64,000 nucleotides of DNA from Escherichia coli (lineage in GTDB: Bacteria; Pseudomonadota; Gammaproteobacteria; Enterobacterales; Enterobacteriaceae): assembly GCF_011881725.1 (NCBI RefSeq), contig NZ_JAATUR010000002.1, positions 116,163 to 180,162 on the forward strand, given 5' to 3'. Of this stretch, positions 51,646 through 62,167 are shown piece after piece. Numbering within the stretch: position 1 is the stretch's first letter; each line of letters begins with the position of its first letter. The position numbers and the translations under genes are program-made. The notes beneath the pieces are model-generated. The model did no database searches, was not told the DNA's origin, and saw nothing but the letters and a program-made list of their open reading frames with translations.

Positions 51646-52310
51646 CCTTCGCCATGTTGCGTCACCAGTAAATCCGCGCTGAGTTTATGGCGTAAACGAC
51701 GAATTAACACATCGACGGTGCGCAGGTCAGGGTTTTCCACCCGACGCGCAGAGAGCATACGCAGCAGACGTTCACGGCTGAGAATTTCGCCTGGATTGGT
51801 CACAAACGCCACCAGCATTTCATACTCTGCACGGGTCAGTTTAATCGGCTCACCATCCAGCTCCAGCGTATGGCGCGACACATTCAGACAATAACCTGCA
51901 AAGCGGTAGCAGTTGTCCTGAGTGAGCGGTTGTGCCTGCCGGGCGAGGTCGATGCGCCAGAGCAGATTTTTCACCCGCACCACCAGTTCGCGCAGTTCCA
52001 GCGGCTTGGTGACGTAATCGTCCGCGCCCATCTCCAGCCCGACAATGCGGTCAATCCGATCGCTGCGTCCGGTAACCAGAATAATGCCCACTGTTGAACG
52101 TTCCCGCAGGGCGCGGGTTAACATCAGACCATTTTCATCGGGCAAATTAATATCCAGCAGAATTAAATCCACCGGTTGGTTCTGCATAATTTCCCGCAGC
52201 CCGGCACCACTTGCCGTAACGGAAACGGTATACCCCTCCTGAGTGAAGTAGGTTTGTAATCGCGCCTGGGTAACCGGCTCATCTTCAACAATAACAATGT
52301 GATGTGGCAT
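51618..52310 (-). CDS. torR: Response regulator TorR
   Basis: TorR is the DNA-binding response regulator that activates torCAD when TMAO is present. The 230-residue protein has a receiver domain with phosphoacceptor Asp near residue 53 in LILLDINLPDENG, and a C-terminal OmpR/PhoB winged helix (about 135-225). It is divergent from torCAD, and the tor boxes lie in the intergenic region, so TorR also represses its own gene. Confidence 0.97.
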   Translation of the reverse strand: MPHHIVIVEDEPVTQARLQTYFTQEGYTVSVTASGAGLREIMQNQPVDLILLDINLPDENGLMLTRALRERSTVGIILVTGRSDRIDRIVGLEMGADDYVTKPLELRELVVRVKNLLWRIDLARQAQPLTQDNCYRFAGYCLNVSRHTLELDGEPIKLTRAEYEMLVAFVTNPGEILSRERLLRMLSARRVENPDLRTVDVLIRRLRHKLSADLLVTQHGEGYFLAADVC

Positions 52311-52328
52311 CAGAGGGTTTTACTCATT

Positions 52329-52391
52329 CTGTTCATATCTGTTCATATTCTGCCGTAAGCCGTTCATCCTGACCAGTGCCGCTGTTCATAT
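52329..52391. promoter_or_regulatory. Four tor boxes (TorR binding sites)
   Basis: Ten-base TorR sites occur at 52329-52338, 52339-52348 and 52382-52391 (all CTGTTCATAT) and at 52360-52369 (CCGTTCATCC). Boxes 1 and 2 are directly adjacent. Number, order and spacing match the known torCAD regulatory region between torR and torC. Confidence 0.93.
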
Positions 52392-52439
52392 TTGCTCATT
52401 AAGATCGCTTCACTAAACCATAATTTTACAGGGGCTATT

Positions 52440-53612
52440 ATGCGGAAACTCTGGAACGCGCTACGCCGACCCAGTGCTCGTTGGTCTGTACTGGCGCTGG
52501 TCGCTATTGGGATTGTGATCGGCATTGCGCTGATTGTGTTACCTCACGTTGGGATCAAAGTCACCAGCACAACCGAATTTTGTGTCAGTTGCCACAGCAT
52601 GCAACCGGTATATGAAGAATACAAACAGTCGGTGCATTTCCAGAACGCCTCCGGCGTGCGTGCCGAATGCCATGACTGCCATATTCCGCCGGATATTCCG
52701 GGCATGGTGAAGCGTAAACTGGAAGCCAGCAACGACATCTATCAGACCTTTATTGCCCACTCCATTGATACACCTGAGAAATTCGAAGCCAAGCGCGCGG
52801 AACTTGCCGAGCGTGAATGGGCGCGAATGAAAGAAAACAACTCGGCAACCTGCCGTTCTTGCCATAACTACGACGCGATGGATCATGCGAAGCAGCATCC
52901 GGAAGCGGCACGTCAGATGAAGGTAGCGGCGAAAGATAACCAATCCTGCATCGACTGTCACAAAGGTATTGCCCACCAGCTGCCGGACATGAGTAGCGGC
53001 TTCCGTAAGCAGTTCGATGAGCTGCGCGCCAGTGCTAATGACAGTGGTGACACGCTGTACTCCATTGATATAAAACCGATTTATGCGGCGAAGGGCGATA
53101 AAGAAGCGTCTGGTTCTCTGCTGCCCGCCTCGGAAGTGAAAGTCCTTAAACGTGACGGCGACTGGCTGCAAATTGAAATCACCGGCTGGACGGAAAGTGC
53201 CGGACGTCAGCGTGTACTCACCCAGTTCCCTGGCAAACGCATCTTTGTTGCCTCGATTCGTGGCGATGTTCAGCAGCAGGTGAAAACGCTGGAGAAAACC
53301 ACTGTTGCCGACACCAATACCGAGTGGAGCAAATTGCAGGCCACGGCGTGGATGAAGAAAGGCGACATGGTGAACGATATCAAACCAATCTGGGCGTATG
53401 CGGATTCGCTGTACAACGGCACCTGTAACCAGTGCCACGGCGCACCAGAAATCGCCCACTTTGACGCTAACGGCTGGATCGGCACGCTCAACGGCATGAT
53501 CGGCTTTACCAGCCTCGATAAACGAGAAGAACGCACCTTGCTGAAATATCTGCAAATGAATGCGTCCGATACCGCAGGTAAAGCTCACGGCGATAAGAAG
53601 GAAGAAAAATAA
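52440..53612 (+). CDS. torC: Pentahaem c-type cytochrome TorC
   Basis: TorC is a membrane-anchored cytochrome that passes electrons from menaquinol to the TMAO reductase TorA. The 390-residue protein has one N-terminal anchor helix (about 16-36) and five CxxCH haem sites: CVSCH (48-52), CHDCH, CRSCH and CIDCH in the NapC/NirT-like domain, and CNQCH in the C-terminal domain. The ATG at 52440 gives this anchor; an ATG 16 codons upstream overlaps the promoter. It overlaps torA by one base. Confidence 0.97.
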   Translation: MRKLWNALRRPSARWSVLALVAIGIVIGIALIVLPHVGIKVTSTTEFCVSCHSMQPVYEEYKQSVHFQNASGVRAECHDCHIPPDIPGMVKRKLEASNDIYQTFIAHSIDTPEKFEAKRAELAEREWARMKENNSATCRSCHNYDAMDHAKQHPEAARQMKVAAKDNQSCIDCHKGIAHQLPDMSSGFRKQFDELRASANDSGDTLYSIDIKPIYAAKGDKEASGSLLPASEVKVLKRDGDWLQIEITGWTESAGRQRVLTQFPGKRIFVASIRGDVQQQVKTLEKTTVADTNTEWSKLQATAWMKKGDMVNDIKPIWAYADSLYNGTCNQCHGAPEIAHFDANGWIGTLNGMIGFTSLDKREERTLLKYLQMNASDTAGKAHGDKKEEK

Positions 53613-56158
53613 TGAAAAATAACGATCTCTTTCAGGCATCACGTCGGCGTTTTCTGGCACAGCTTGGCGGCTTAACTGTCGCCGGGATGCTGGGACCGTC
53701 ACTGTTAACGCCGCGTCGTGCGACTGCGGCGCAAGCGGCTGCTGAGGCCATCACCTCGAAAGAGGGCATTCTGACCGGATCGCACTGGGGGGCTATCCGC
53801 GCAACGGTGAAGGATGGTCGCTTTGTGGCAGCGAAACCGTTTGAGCTGGATAAATATCCGTCGAAAATGATCGCCGGACTGCCGGATCACGTACACAATG
53901 CGGCGCGTATTCGCTATCCGATGGTGCGCGTGGACTGGCTACGTAAGCGTCATCTGAGTGATACCTCCCAGCGTGGCGATAACCGCTTTGTGCGTGTGAG
54001 CTGGGATGAAGCTCTGGATATGTTCTATGAAGAGCTGGAACGCGTGCAGAAAACTCACGGTCCGAGCGCCTTGCTGACCGCCAGCGGTTGGCAATCGACG
54101 GGAATGTTCCACAATGCTTCGGGGATGCTGGCGAAAGCCATTGCACTGCATGGTAACAGCGTTGGTACAGGCGGTGACTATTCTACCGGTGCTGCGCAGG
54201 TGATCCTGCCGCGCGTCGTTGGCTCAATGGAAGTGTATGAACAGCAAACCTCCTGGCCGCTGGTATTGCAGAACAGCAAAACCATTGTGCTGTGGGGCTC
54301 CGATTTACTGAAAAACCAGCAGGCGAACTGGTGGTGCCCGGATCACGATGTTTATGAATATTACGAGCAGCTAAAAGCGAAAGTTGCCGCAGGTGAAATT
54401 GAAGTCATCAGCATCGATCCGGTTGTCACTTCCACCCATGAATATCTGGGGCGCGAGCATGTGAAACACATTGCGGTTAACCCGCAAACTGACGTGCCGC
54501 TGCAACTGGCGCTGGCGCATACGTTGTACAGTGAAAACCTGTACGACAAAAACTTCCTCGCTAACTACTGTGTAGGCTTTGAGCTGTTCCTGCCGTATCT
54601 GCTGGGCGAGAAAGACGGTCAGCCGAAAGATGCCGCATGGGCTGAAAAACTGACCGGCATTGATGCTGAAACCATTCGCGGGCTGGCGCGGCAGATGGCG
54701 GCGAACAGAACGCAGATTATTGCTGGCTGGTGCGTACAGCGTATGCAGCACGGTGAACAGTGGGCGTGGATGATTGTCGTTCTGGCTTCGATGCTCGGAC
54801 AGATTGGCCTGCCAGGCGGTGGCTTTGGTTTTGGCTGGCACTACAACGGTGCAGGCACGCCGGGGCGTAAAGGCATTATTCTGAGCGGTTTCTCCGGCTC
54901 TACGTCGATTCCGCCAGTCCATGACAACAGCGACTACAAAGGCTACAGCAGCACTATTCCGATTGCCCGTTTTGTCGATGCGATCCTCGAGCCGGGGAAA
55001 GTGATCAACTGGAACGGTAAATCGGTAAAACTGCCGCCGCTGAAAATGTGTATTTTTGCCGGAACTAACCCGTTCCATCGCCATCAGCAAATCAACCGCA
55101 TTATTGAAGGCTGGCGCAAACTGGAAACGGTTATCGCCATAGATAACCAGTGGACCTCAACCTGCCGTTTTGCCGATATCGTGCTGCCAGCAACTACACA
55201 GTTTGAGCGTAACGATCTCGACCAGTACGGCAACCACTCCAACCGAGGGATCATCGCCATGAAACAGGTGGTGGTGCCGCAGTTCGAGGCACGCAACGAC
55301 TTTGATATTTTCCGCGAGCTGTGCCGTCGCTTTAATCGTGAAGAAGCCTTTACCGAAGGGCTGGACGAAATGGGCTGGTTGAAACGCATCTGGCAGGAAG
55401 GTGTACAACAGGGCAAAGGACGCGGCGTTCATCTGCCAGCGTTTGATGACTTCTGGAATAACAAAGAGTACGTCGAGTTTGATCATCCGCAGATGTTTGT
55501 TCGCCACCAGGCATTCCGTGAGGATCCGGATCTCGAACCGCTGGGCACGCCGAGCGGCCTGATTGAGATCTACTCGAAAACCATTGCCGACATGAACTAC
55601 GACGATTGTCAGGGGCATCCGATGTGGTTTGAGAAAATCGAACGCTCCCACGGTGGACCCGGCTCGCAGAAGTATCCGTTGCATCTGCAATCTGTGCATC
55701 CGGATTTTCGACTTCACTCGCAGTTATGTGAGTCTGAAACCCTGCGTCAGCAGTATACGGTGGCAGGGAAGGAGCCCGTGTTCATTAATCCGCAGGATGC
55801 CAGTGCACGCGGTATTCGTAATGGTGATGTGGTACGCGTCTTTAACGCTCGTGGTCAGGTGTTGGCTGGGGCAGTGGTCTCTGACCGCTATGCACCTGGT
55901 GTGGCGCGAATTCACGAAGGGGCATGGTACGATCCGGACAAAGGCGGTGAGCCAGGCGCGCTGTGCAAATACGGCAACCCCAATGTGTTGACCATTGACA
56001 TCGGCACTTCGCAACTGGCGCAGGCAACCAGTGCGCACACCACGCTGGTGGAAATTGAGAAGTACAACGGAACAGTGGAACAGGTGACGGCGTTTAACGG
56101 CCCCGTTGAGATGGTGGCGCAGTGCGAATATGTGCCAGCGTCGCAGGTGAAATCATGA
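53612..56158 (+). CDS. torA: Trimethylamine-N-oxide reductase TorA
   Basis: TorA is the periplasmic molybdoenzyme that reduces TMAO to trimethylamine. The 848-residue precursor has a Tat signal (SRRRFLAQ at about residues 10-17) with cleavage near ATAAQA. The mature part is a bis-MGD oxidoreductase of the DMSO reductase family, with the Mo-coordinating serine region [10 protein letters not shown] and C-terminal pterin-binding domain. It is exported folded after loading by TorD. It overlaps torC by one base and torD by four. Confidence 0.98.
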   Translation: MKNNDLFQASRRRFLAQLGGLTVAGMLGPSLLTPRRATAAQAAAEAITSKEGILTGSHWGAIRATVKDGRFVAAKPFELDKYPSKMIAGLPDHVHNAARIRYPMVRVDWLRKRHLSDTSQRGDNRFVRVSWDEALDMFYEELERVQKTHGPSALLTASGWQSTGMFHNASGMLAKAIALHGNSVGTGGDYSTGAAQVILPRVVGSMEVYEQQTSWPLVLQNSKTIVLWGSDLLKNQQANWWCPDHDVYEYYEQLKAKVAAGEIEVISIDPVVTSTHEYLGREHVKHIAVNPQTDVPLQLALAHTLYSENLYDKNFLANYCVGFELFLPYLLGEKDGQPKDAAWAEKLTGIDAETIRGLARQMAANRTQIIAGWCVQRMQHGEQWAWMIVVLASMLGQIGLPGGGFGFGWHYNGAGTPGRKGIILSGFSGSTSIPPVHDNSDYKGYSSTIPIARFVDAILEPGKVINWNGKSVKLPPLKMCIFAGTNPFHRHQQINRIIEGWRKLETVIAIDNQWTSTCRFADIVLPATTQFERNDLDQYGNHSNRGIIAMKQVVVPQFEARNDFDIFRELCRRFNREEAFTEGLDEMGWLKRIWQEGVQQGKGRGVHLPAFDDFWNNKEYVEFDHPQMFVRHQAFREDPDLEPLGTPSGLIEIYSKTIADMNYDDCQGHPMWFEKIERSHGGPGSQKYPLHLQSVHPDFRLHSQLCESETLRQQYTVAGKEPVFINPQDASARGIRNGDVVRVFNARGQVLAGAVVSDRYAPGVARIHEGAWYDPDKGGEPGALCKYGNPNVLTIDIGTSQLAQATSAHTTLVEIEKYNGTVEQVTAFNGPVEMVAQCEYVPASQVKS

Positions 56159-56754
56159 CCACTCTGACAGCACAACAGATTGCCTGTGTCTACGCCTGGC
56201 TGGCGCAGTTGTTCTCTCGTGAACTGGACGATGAACAACTGACGCAAATCGCCAGTGCGCAGATGGCGGAATGGTTTTCTTTGTTGAAAAGCGAACCGCC
56301 GCTGGCTGCGGCGGTGAATGGGCTGGAAAACAGTATTGCCACTCTGACAGTACGTGACGATGCCCGTCTGGAACTGGCCGCTGACTTTTGCGGCCTGTTT
56401 CTGATGACCAACAAACAAGCGGCGCTGCCGTATGCTTCGGCATATAAACAGGACGAGCAAGAGATTAAACGCTTGTTAGTTGAGGCGGGGATGGAAACCA
56501 GTGGCAATTTCAACGAACCGGCAGATCATCTGGCAATCTATCTTGAACTGCTCAGCCATCTGCATTTTTCGTTGGGAGAGGGGACCGTTCCTGCGCCAGG
56601 AATCAACAGCTTGCGGCAAAAAACGCTGACAGCGTTGTGGCAATGGTTACCGGAGTTTGTTGCGCGCAGCCATCGGTATGACAGCTTTGGTTTTTACGCG
56701 GCATTAAGCCAGTTGTTGCTGGTGCTGGTGGAGTGCGATAACCAACAGAGATAA
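56155..56754 (+). CDS. torD: TorA-specific chaperone TorD
   Basis: TorD binds apo-TorA and its Tat signal, helping molybdenum cofactor insertion before export. The 199-residue all-helical protein carries the family motif [16 protein letters not shown] (E-P-x-D-H). The start overlaps the torA stop as ATGA; an in-frame ATG 11 codons upstream lies inside torA and is rejected. It ends the tor operon; a REP palindrome follows seven bases later. Confidence 0.96.
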   Translation: MTTLTAQQIACVYAWLAQLFSRELDDEQLTQIASAQMAEWFSLLKSEPPLAAAVNGLENSIATLTVRDDARLELAADFCGLFLMTNKQAALPYASAYKQDEQEIKRLLVEAGMETSGNFNEPADHLAIYLELLSHLHFSLGEGTVPAPGINSLRQKTLTALWQWLPEFVARSHRYDSFGFYAALSQLLLVLVECDNQQR

Positions 56755-56760
56755 TGCAAG

Positions 56761-56785
56761 GCCTGATAAGCGTAGCGCATCAGGC
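56761..56785. repeat. REP palindrome at the torD-agp junction
   Basis: GCCTGATAAGCG...CGCATCAGGC is a REP palindrome, a few bases after the torD stop. A second REP in the opposite orientation starts at 63969, after cbpM. Together they bracket the segment that is inverted relative to K-12. Confidence 0.85.
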
Positions 56786-56811
56786 AATCTCACGTTTGTT
56801 ATCAGTCTCAT

Positions 56812-56841
56812 ACTCCCCCGCTTCACGCGGGGGAGTTTTTT
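56812..56841. terminator. Terminator between torD and agp
   Basis: ACTCCCCCGC (56812-56821) pairs perfectly with GCGGGGGAGT (56827-56836) and is followed by TTTTTT on the plus strand. It can end torCAD; leftward agp transcripts also pass through it. Confidence 0.88.
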
Positions 56842-56842
56842 G

Positions 56843-58084
56843 TTATTTCACCGCTTCATTCAACACGCTATCAAATTTATCTATCGGGCAAAAACCATCA
56901 GCGTCTATCGGGCAGCCGGTTAATTCCAGCGTCACCCGCTGAGCAGGAGCCTGCAACGTTAACGCGTCGGCATTACGCAACTGTTCCGAACTCTGGTACA
57001 CATACTCGATTTTCATCAGGTCGCGGTTGGCTTTGCTGTCATGCCAACGCTGGAAGACGATTTTGCCGCCAATCGGCGTGCGTTCATTCTGGTCATGTAG
57101 TTGATACGGTTTGAAGTCCAGCGCAGTGAGCAGAGAGGCAATGTTAGAGTCATGGCCCACTAACACCGTGATCTTCGGTGCGTTGGCACGATCGGTGACC
57201 AGGGCTTTATCGATATAACTTACCAGCGGTTTCGCAACATTGCGCGCGACTTCCGGCGAGGTAAACAGGCTATCCTGGTAGCCGTTTTTCAGTTTTGACA
57301 ACACTTTCCACTGCTGATCTGATTTGATCTCTCCCCAGGCCACCTGATCCATCGGGAAACCTTCGTAGTATTGCAAAGTAAACGCATCCACCAGCGAGTT
57401 GCCGACTTTCAGGGGCCCGGAAACACCCGGTTCTTGTTGATACTTCGCACTAAAGGTATTTTTGCCATCGACCAGCGAACACTGCTGTTTCTCTTTGCAT
57501 GCAGGGGAATCTTTATAGTTAACGATTTTTTCCAGTAACTGGTAGCTGTTGCTAAGCTGGAGTTTGCCAAGCTCTTTTTCCATAGCCGCCACCGCCTGCT
57601 CACTAAAGGCGGCAGAATCGTCGGTGATTACCGGGTTAAACGTTGGGTCCATAGTGCCCATTTTTTCCTGGTGATGCACCGGAATATCACACCCCGGAAA
57701 TGCGCCAGTGATAAAGAACTGTGCGGTCGCGACGGTACGTTGCAGACTATTGGCGTAAGCGTAAACGGTATCTGGCGGCGGGCATTCACCCGTTTTAACC
57801 ATTCCCTGCTCTGCCAGCCACTCACGCATATAATGGCCCATATACACTTCCAGCACGCCACCTTTGGTGGTGAGTTGCCCGCCGGGAACATCCCATTCTG
57901 GCCATTTATTCGGCGTCGACTGCTCAAGCACACTGCCATTATTTGCCAGAGGCGCACGTAAATTATGACGGCTCATGAGTAACACTTGCTGTAGCTGATA
58001 GCCTTCCGGCACAGTTTGTGCCTGTGCGTTCGAAGAGAGTAGAACTATCCCTGCCACGGCTGCGGCGATTAGCGTTTTTTTCAT
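56843..58084 (-). CDS. agp: Periplasmic glucose-1-phosphatase Agp
   Basis: Agp is a histidine acid phosphatase that hydrolyses glucose-1-phosphate and some inositol phosphates. The 413-residue precursor has a signal peptide ending NAQA at residue 22, the catalytic motif SRHNLRAP with His at about 40, and the proton-donor motif VGHDSN. The ATG at 58082-58084 is preferred over one eight codons upstream because it starts the signal peptide. It is a paralogue of AppA in this same window. In K-12 it lies on the opposite strand relative to torCAD. Confidence 0.96.
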   Translation of the reverse strand: MKKTLIAAAVAGIVLLSSNAQAQTVPEGYQLQQVLLMSRHNLRAPLANNGSVLEQSTPNKWPEWDVPGGQLTTKGGVLEVYMGHYMREWLAEQGMVKTGECPPPDTVYAYANSLQRTVATAQFFITGAFPGCDIPVHHQEKMGTMDPTFNPVITDDSAAFSEQAVAAMEKELGKLQLSNSYQLLEKIVNYKDSPACKEKQQCSLVDGKNTFSAKYQQEPGVSGPLKVGNSLVDAFTLQYYEGFPMDQVAWGEIKSDQQWKVLSKLKNGYQDSLFTSPEVARNVAKPLVSYIDKALVTDRANAPKITVLVGHDSNIASLLTALDFKPYQLHDQNERTPIGGKIVFQRWHDSKANRDLMKIEYVYQSSEQLRNADALTLQAPAQRVTLELTGCPIDADGFCPIDKFDSVLNEAVK

Positions 58085-58197
58085 TCCTGGCACCTCTTTT
58101 GTTATCAATCAATTAAGAGTGTGACAGAAATATGACATTTTTCCGGGAACAGGTTCGCAAATTAGCAGATAACGTGGCGGGAAATGTTCGGCGCATC

Positions 58198-58230
58198 AGG
58201 CGATAGCGAACAACAGTTACGCTATCGCCT
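58198..58230. repeat. Inverted repeat between agp and the permease gene
   Basis: AGGCGATAGCG (58198-58208) and CGCTATCGCCT (58220-58230) form an 11-base perfect stem with an 11-base loop, ten bases after the permease stop. It may be a factor-independent terminator lacking a T-run or a REP-like element (GCGCATCAGG precedes it). Confidence 0.7.
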
Positions 58231-58240
58231 GCTTGTAACG

Positions 58241-59674
58241 TTAAACTAATATCTGAAACAGCACGGCAAAAAGAATGATATTGGCAATGACAATGGCCCA
58301 ACCGTTATAAAGCATATATTTCAGGTGAGTTGATTGTGCCAGCCCCATTTGACCAAACATATCCGATGAAGGGAAAGGCCCAAACCAGTCCACTTGCGAT
58401 GAGGCTAACAATACCGCCGTTGTGCCCTGTGGCGGCACTCCCGCAGCCATTAACATCGGACCAAATATTTTGTGCGTAAAGGTCATCTGAGCAACAGCAG
58501 CACCAGGCACATGACCGATAATGTTAAAGGCAAAAATACAGAAGCAAAGCCATGCTGGAGATATCCCGGTTAACAGTGGTTGGGTGTATTCGAGTAACCC
58601 CTGATATGCCTGCAGGCTATCCATAAGTTCCAGAATCGGGTTATACAGCCAGTAGAGCAGAAACATCCACACCAACCTGCCACACCCTTTATACAGCGCT
58701 TGCAGGATCCCGGCTGGGCTTAATCCTCCCACCAGTCCGGTGATCAACGCCACCAACAGCATAACGATAATGGCAAAACTGAAACCAGCTTTTATCACTA
58801 CGCCAATAACCGCCATCACAATAATGGTTGCAGCAAATGCCAGGGCGCTGAGTTTGCGGCGACGATCGCTGGCAGGATCCTTTTCTTCCTGAGTTTTCTC
58901 TGAGAGATCCACTTCGTAGTGTAATTTGCCCTCGGTCATCTTCTGAATTCGCCCTGCCATAATCCAGCCAGCGAATAACGTCACGGCGCTCATTGGTAGC
59001 CCGACATACATCAGGTATTGCGGATAAGTCAGGCCGCCGAGTTGTAAAATAGTCACTGTACTGGGAGTAAATGGCCCGGTAAACAATTCCACTGAGCCCG
59101 CCGTCATCATCAGTGCAGCCACCGTAGGCGGTGTCAGCCGAACTGCCGCCGCGACAGGAATAATCACCGCAACAATAATGGCATTACCGCCAGCCATAGT
59201 ACCCAGCGCGCCACAGATGAGAATGGAGGAGACGACGATGCCAAATTTGACCCGTGTCTGGCTGGAAAGCCCGATACGATGCACCACAAATTTGACCAGC
59301 TCAACGGCGGCTCCGGTACGTGTAGCCACTTCACCGACACCGGCGCCAAGCATAATGATCAGACCAACAGTGGCGATAAATGATCCTGTCGATTTTGCCA
59401 GCATAGTGCCCATTTCGGGTAAGCCGGTGGAGGTCATTATCATCGCAATAATAATGGATGAAATAACCGCCAGAACAATATCGACGCCTATCAACGAGAG
59501 CACCGCTAACGCCACCAGTGGTGTAAAACCAAGCAGTCCGAGTTCATTACCTGGACGCCCCTGACACCAGAACGCTATCAGTAAAAAAACAACCAACAGT
59601 AAGCCAATAATGACATTCTTTTTGGTGATATTTCGTCTGGTTAGTGGACCACCAGCGAGCATTGAGTCACTCAT
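58241..59674 (-). CDS. Ion-transporter-superfamily permease of the accessory cassette
   Basis: This 477-residue integral membrane protein has 11-12 hydrophobic segments and resembles the NhaC/DcuC-like part of the ion transporter superfamily. Two re-entrant-like motifs stand out, GGNAIIVAVIIPVAAAV and the GTTAVLLASSQVDWFGPFPSS region near the C terminus. The ATG at 59672-59674 (MSDSMLAGG) is chosen because AAGGAG lies five bases before it; an ATG 11 codons upstream has no such signal. It faces the LysR-dehydrogenase-deaminase genes across a 274-base gap, so it probably imports their substrate, perhaps a D-amino or imino acid with Na+ or H+. The substrate is inferred, and K-12 has no such gene here. 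Confidence 0.8.
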   Translation of the reverse strand: MSDSMLAGGPLTRRNITKKNVIIGLLLVVFLLIAFWCQGRPGNELGLLGFTPLVALAVLSLIGVDIVLAVISSIIIAMIMTSTGLPEMGTMLAKSTGSFIATVGLIIMLGAGVGEVATRTGAAVELVKFVVHRIGLSSQTRVKFGIVVSSILICGALGTMAGGNAIIVAVIIPVAAAVRLTPPTVAALMMTAGSVELFTGPFTPSTVTILQLGGLTYPQYLMYVGLPMSAVTLFAGWIMAGRIQKMTEGKLHYEVDLSEKTQEEKDPASDRRRKLSALAFAATIIVMAVIGVVIKAGFSFAIIVMLLVALITGLVGGLSPAGILQALYKGCGRLVWMFLLYWLYNPILELMDSLQAYQGLLEYTQPLLTGISPAWLCFCIFAFNIIGHVPGAAVAQMTFTHKIFGPMLMAAGVPPQGTTAVLLASSQVDWFGPFPSSDMFGQMGLAQSTHLKYMLYNGWAIVIANIILFAVLFQILV

Positions 59675-59948
59675 ATAACTCCTTAACCCCATCGAATCGA
59701 CCGTCAATATCAGTCGATGTATTTGGACCTGCTCAGAAAATATCCCCCCTCGTTATTATTGTTGGCGAAATGCACTGAGGGTTTGTCCGGGTACTACAGG
59801 TATTATTCTGAGTTCGTAATTAACCCCCTTAAGGTGGGCAAATAACGCATTGTTACTAGAACAGACGTTACGGATTAAATTTATGTTAACTTAGTGTTAC
59901 AATGAAATGACTTTTTATCTACCGTCTATAACTCTGGGTTAACTCTTA
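59675..59948. promoter_or_regulatory. Divergent control region of the cassette
   Basis: This 274-base gap holds promoters for the leftward permease and rightward regulator. An extended -10 (TGTTACAAT, 59895-59903) precedes the lysR gene. A LysR-type T-N11-A palindrome, TAACGCATTGTTA (59843-59855), lies near its centre. The region is AT-rich. Site calls are by pattern only. Confidence 0.5.
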
Positions 59949-60863
59949 ATGAAACTGCGCCACCTGGAAATCTTCTATGCCGTGATGACATGCGGGACAC
60001 TTTCACGGGCGGCGGAATCGCTGAATATTTCCCAGCCGGCCGCCAGTAAGGCGTTAAAAAACGCTGAACAAAAACTCGGTTTTCAGCTCTTTCAGCGAGT
60101 TCGTGGCAAGCTTCTTCCAACCAGCGAAGCGATCACACTTTTTGAAAAAGCGCAGTCGATTTATCACGAACTCGACAACCTGCGAGTGCTGGCTGATAAC
60201 CTGACGCGAGATCCGCGAGCCAGAATAGCCCTGGGATGCCTGCCAAGCCTGGGATTAAGTCTGGTGCCGGAAATAGTCACTGCGTTTTACCAGCAGAACG
60301 CGAATCTGGTTATGACACTGACGACAGAGCACACCGAAACGTTGGTTAAAAAGCTTGATCTCCGTGAGATTGATCTGGCCCTGACACTACAACCGGTTCA
60401 ACAGGGGGAGATTATGACGACGCTGATAGCCGAAGTTCCGCTGGTTTATATCGACCGGGACTATCGACAAGGCGCAGTAGAAATAGACAAGATTGACCAG
60501 CTACGCTGGATTTCTCCCGGTCCCTATTCGCTTTCCGATGCAATCGCCAAACGGCGTGATTTTTTGACGACGCGCCTGAATGTCCAGACCTATTACATGG
60601 CGACTGAATTTGTGAAACGAGGAATGGGATGCAGTATTACCGATATTTTCTCTGCCCGTCATAACCTTCCGGCAGAGACAATTCACCCCATCGAACCACC
60701 AATGAAAATTGATCTTTGTTTGCTACGCCGTGCCGATGTTTCACTTAGTCCTATTACACAAAAATTTGTCGATTTCCTCTGTCAGCAATTACGTCTCCAG
60801 CTGCGAGCCATTAACCTTGAGTTATACCCTGAAAATAAAAAGTCAATTGCTCCTCAGACCTAA
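59949..60863 (+). CDS. LysR-family transcriptional regulator of the cassette
   Basis: This 304-residue regulator has an N-terminal winged helix-turn-helix (about 1-60, LRHLEIFYAVMTCGTLSRAA...ISQPAASKALK) and a periplasmic-binding-protein-like effector domain (about 90-290). The overall pattern recalls OccR/NocR/LysR regulators that sense amino acids. It is divergent from the permease and 50 bases upstream of the dehydrogenase, so it most likely controls both arms in response to the substrate. No strong Shine-Dalgarno site precedes the ATG. K-12 has no such gene at this locus. Confidence 0.88.
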   Translation: MKLRHLEIFYAVMTCGTLSRAAESLNISQPAASKALKNAEQKLGFQLFQRVRGKLLPTSEAITLFEKAQSIYHELDNLRVLADNLTRDPRARIALGCLPSLGLSLVPEIVTAFYQQNANLVMTLTTEHTETLVKKLDLREIDLALTLQPVQQGEIMTTLIAEVPLVYIDRDYRQGAVEIDKIDQLRWISPGPYSLSDAIAKRRDFLTTRLNVQTYYMATEFVKRGMGCSITDIFSARHNLPAETIHPIEPPMKIDLCLLRRADVSLSPITQKFVDFLCQQLRLQLRAINLELYPENKKSIAPQT

Positions 60864-60913
60864 ATGTTTTGACATAACCCCAACGCATTTCTTAGCGGTG
60901 GATATCTCAGGTA

Positions 60914-62167
60914 ATGAAAAAACGCATTGTAGTTATTGGCGGCGGGGTAATTGGTCTGGCAACAGCATGGGTGCTGGTAAAACAGGGCCATCAGGTGCAA
61001 TTGTTAGAACGCAACAGCCAGGCAGGTGTCGCCACCAGTTTCGCTAACGGTGGGCAACTCAGTTATCGCTACGTTGCTCCTCTGGCGGATAAAGGCGTAC
61101 CGATGCAGGGGCTTAAATGGATGGGGAAAAGTGACTCCCCTCTGAATATGCATTTGCGCATGTCATTTAGCCAGTGGCGCTGGTTGCTGGCGTTTTTAAT
61201 GTCCTGTAATAGCCGGACAAATAAACTCAATGGCGATCATATTTTGCGCTTATCGCTATTAAGTCGTCAGGTAATGGAAGCATGGTTACTGGAAGATAAT
61301 CTTGCTGATTTTCACTGGCGCCGTTCTGGCAAACTGATAATTCATCGCCGTCAGCAAGATTTAGCCAAAGCGGCAAAAGGGATTGATCCGCAATTTCAAC
61401 AGGCTTTATCACGCGAAGAGTGTGTTCATCTTGAACCAGCGCTAAAACACATTGGTCATTCCCTGTGCGGTGGTATTTACTCCCCCGGTGATGAAACGGC
61501 GGACTGTTATAAGTTCTGCCAGGCACTACTTGCCAAACTGAATGCCAGCGCCAATTTTTCGCTACAAACCAATTGTGATGTTTTGCAGTTGAATAAAAAA
61601 GGCGAGCGCATTGACTCCATCACCACCAGCACAGGAACTCTGGTTGCGGATGATTATGTCGTTGCAGCGGGTAATGGCAGTAAGCATTTACTTGCCGGAA
61701 CCGGGACACACGTACCACTCTGCGGTCTGAAAGGTTACAGCCTGACGCTCCCCTTCCCACAAGAAATGGGGATCGCACCGCAAATCAGTGTTACCGACTA
61801 TGGTCATAAAATTGTCTATGCCCGACTCGGTGAGCGGTTACGCATCGCCGCGATGGTCGATATTGGCTATGACGGAAATGAATTGCGCCCTGAACGAATA
61901 AATGCCTTAAAACAGATCGTCGCTAACAGCTTTCCGCAACTGCAAGGTATCGATGATGCCGAATTATGGACAGGTATGCGGCCATCCACCCCTGCGGGTC
62001 CGCCACTATTAGGACGGGCGAATTATCAAAATCTCTGGATGAATCTTGGTCAAGGCAGTCTGGGCTTCACATTGGCGGCAGGTAGTGCCGTGGTGTTAGG
62101 CGCTCTGCTATCGGACGAAGATCCCGCAATTTCCCTTGATGGACTGACATGGAGCCAATCAGCTTGA
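60914..62167 (+). CDS. DadA-like FAD-dependent amino acid dehydrogenase
   Basis: This 417-residue FAD oxidoreductase belongs to the DAO/DadA family. It has the dinucleotide-binding motif GGGVIGLATA at residues 9-18 with the ribose-binding acid Glu32, and DadA-like features ANGGQLSYRYVAPLADKGVP near 46 and YSPGDETADCYKF near 196. The C-terminal TGMRPSTPAG (353-362) carries an arginine suited to binding a substrate carboxylate. By analogy it oxidises an amino acid to an imino acid and passes electrons to quinone. The substrate is unknown; a D-amino acid or cyclic imino acid is likely. It is not the housekeeping dadA, which lies elsewhere beside alr. Confidence 0.87.
   Translation: MKKRIVVIGGGVIGLATAWVLVKQGHQVQLLERNSQAGVATSFANGGQLSYRYVAPLADKGVPMQGLKWMGKSDSPLNMHLRMSFSQWRWLLAFLMSCNSRTNKLNGDHILRLSLLSRQVMEAWLLEDNLADFHWRRSGKLIIHRRQQDLAKAAKGIDPQFQQALSREECVHLEPALKHIGHSLCGGIYSPGDETADCYKFCQALLAKLNASANFSLQTNCDVLQLNKKGERIDSITTSTGTLVADDYVVAAGNGSKHLLAGTGTHVPLCGLKGYSLTLPFPQEMGIAPQISVTDYGHKIVYARLGERLRIAAMVDIGYDGNELRPERINALKQIVANSFPQLQGIDDAELWTGMRPSTPAGPPLLGRANYQNLWMNLGQGSLGFTLAAGSAVVLGALLSDEDPAISLDGLTWSQSA

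Noticed and set aside
52539..53702. 387-codon minus-strand frame opposite torC
   Set aside because: It mirrors the five-haem cytochrome gene and has no independent coding evidence.
54371..55717. Two long minus-strand frames opposite torA
   Set aside because: Both are antisense to a complete and conserved molybdoenzyme gene.
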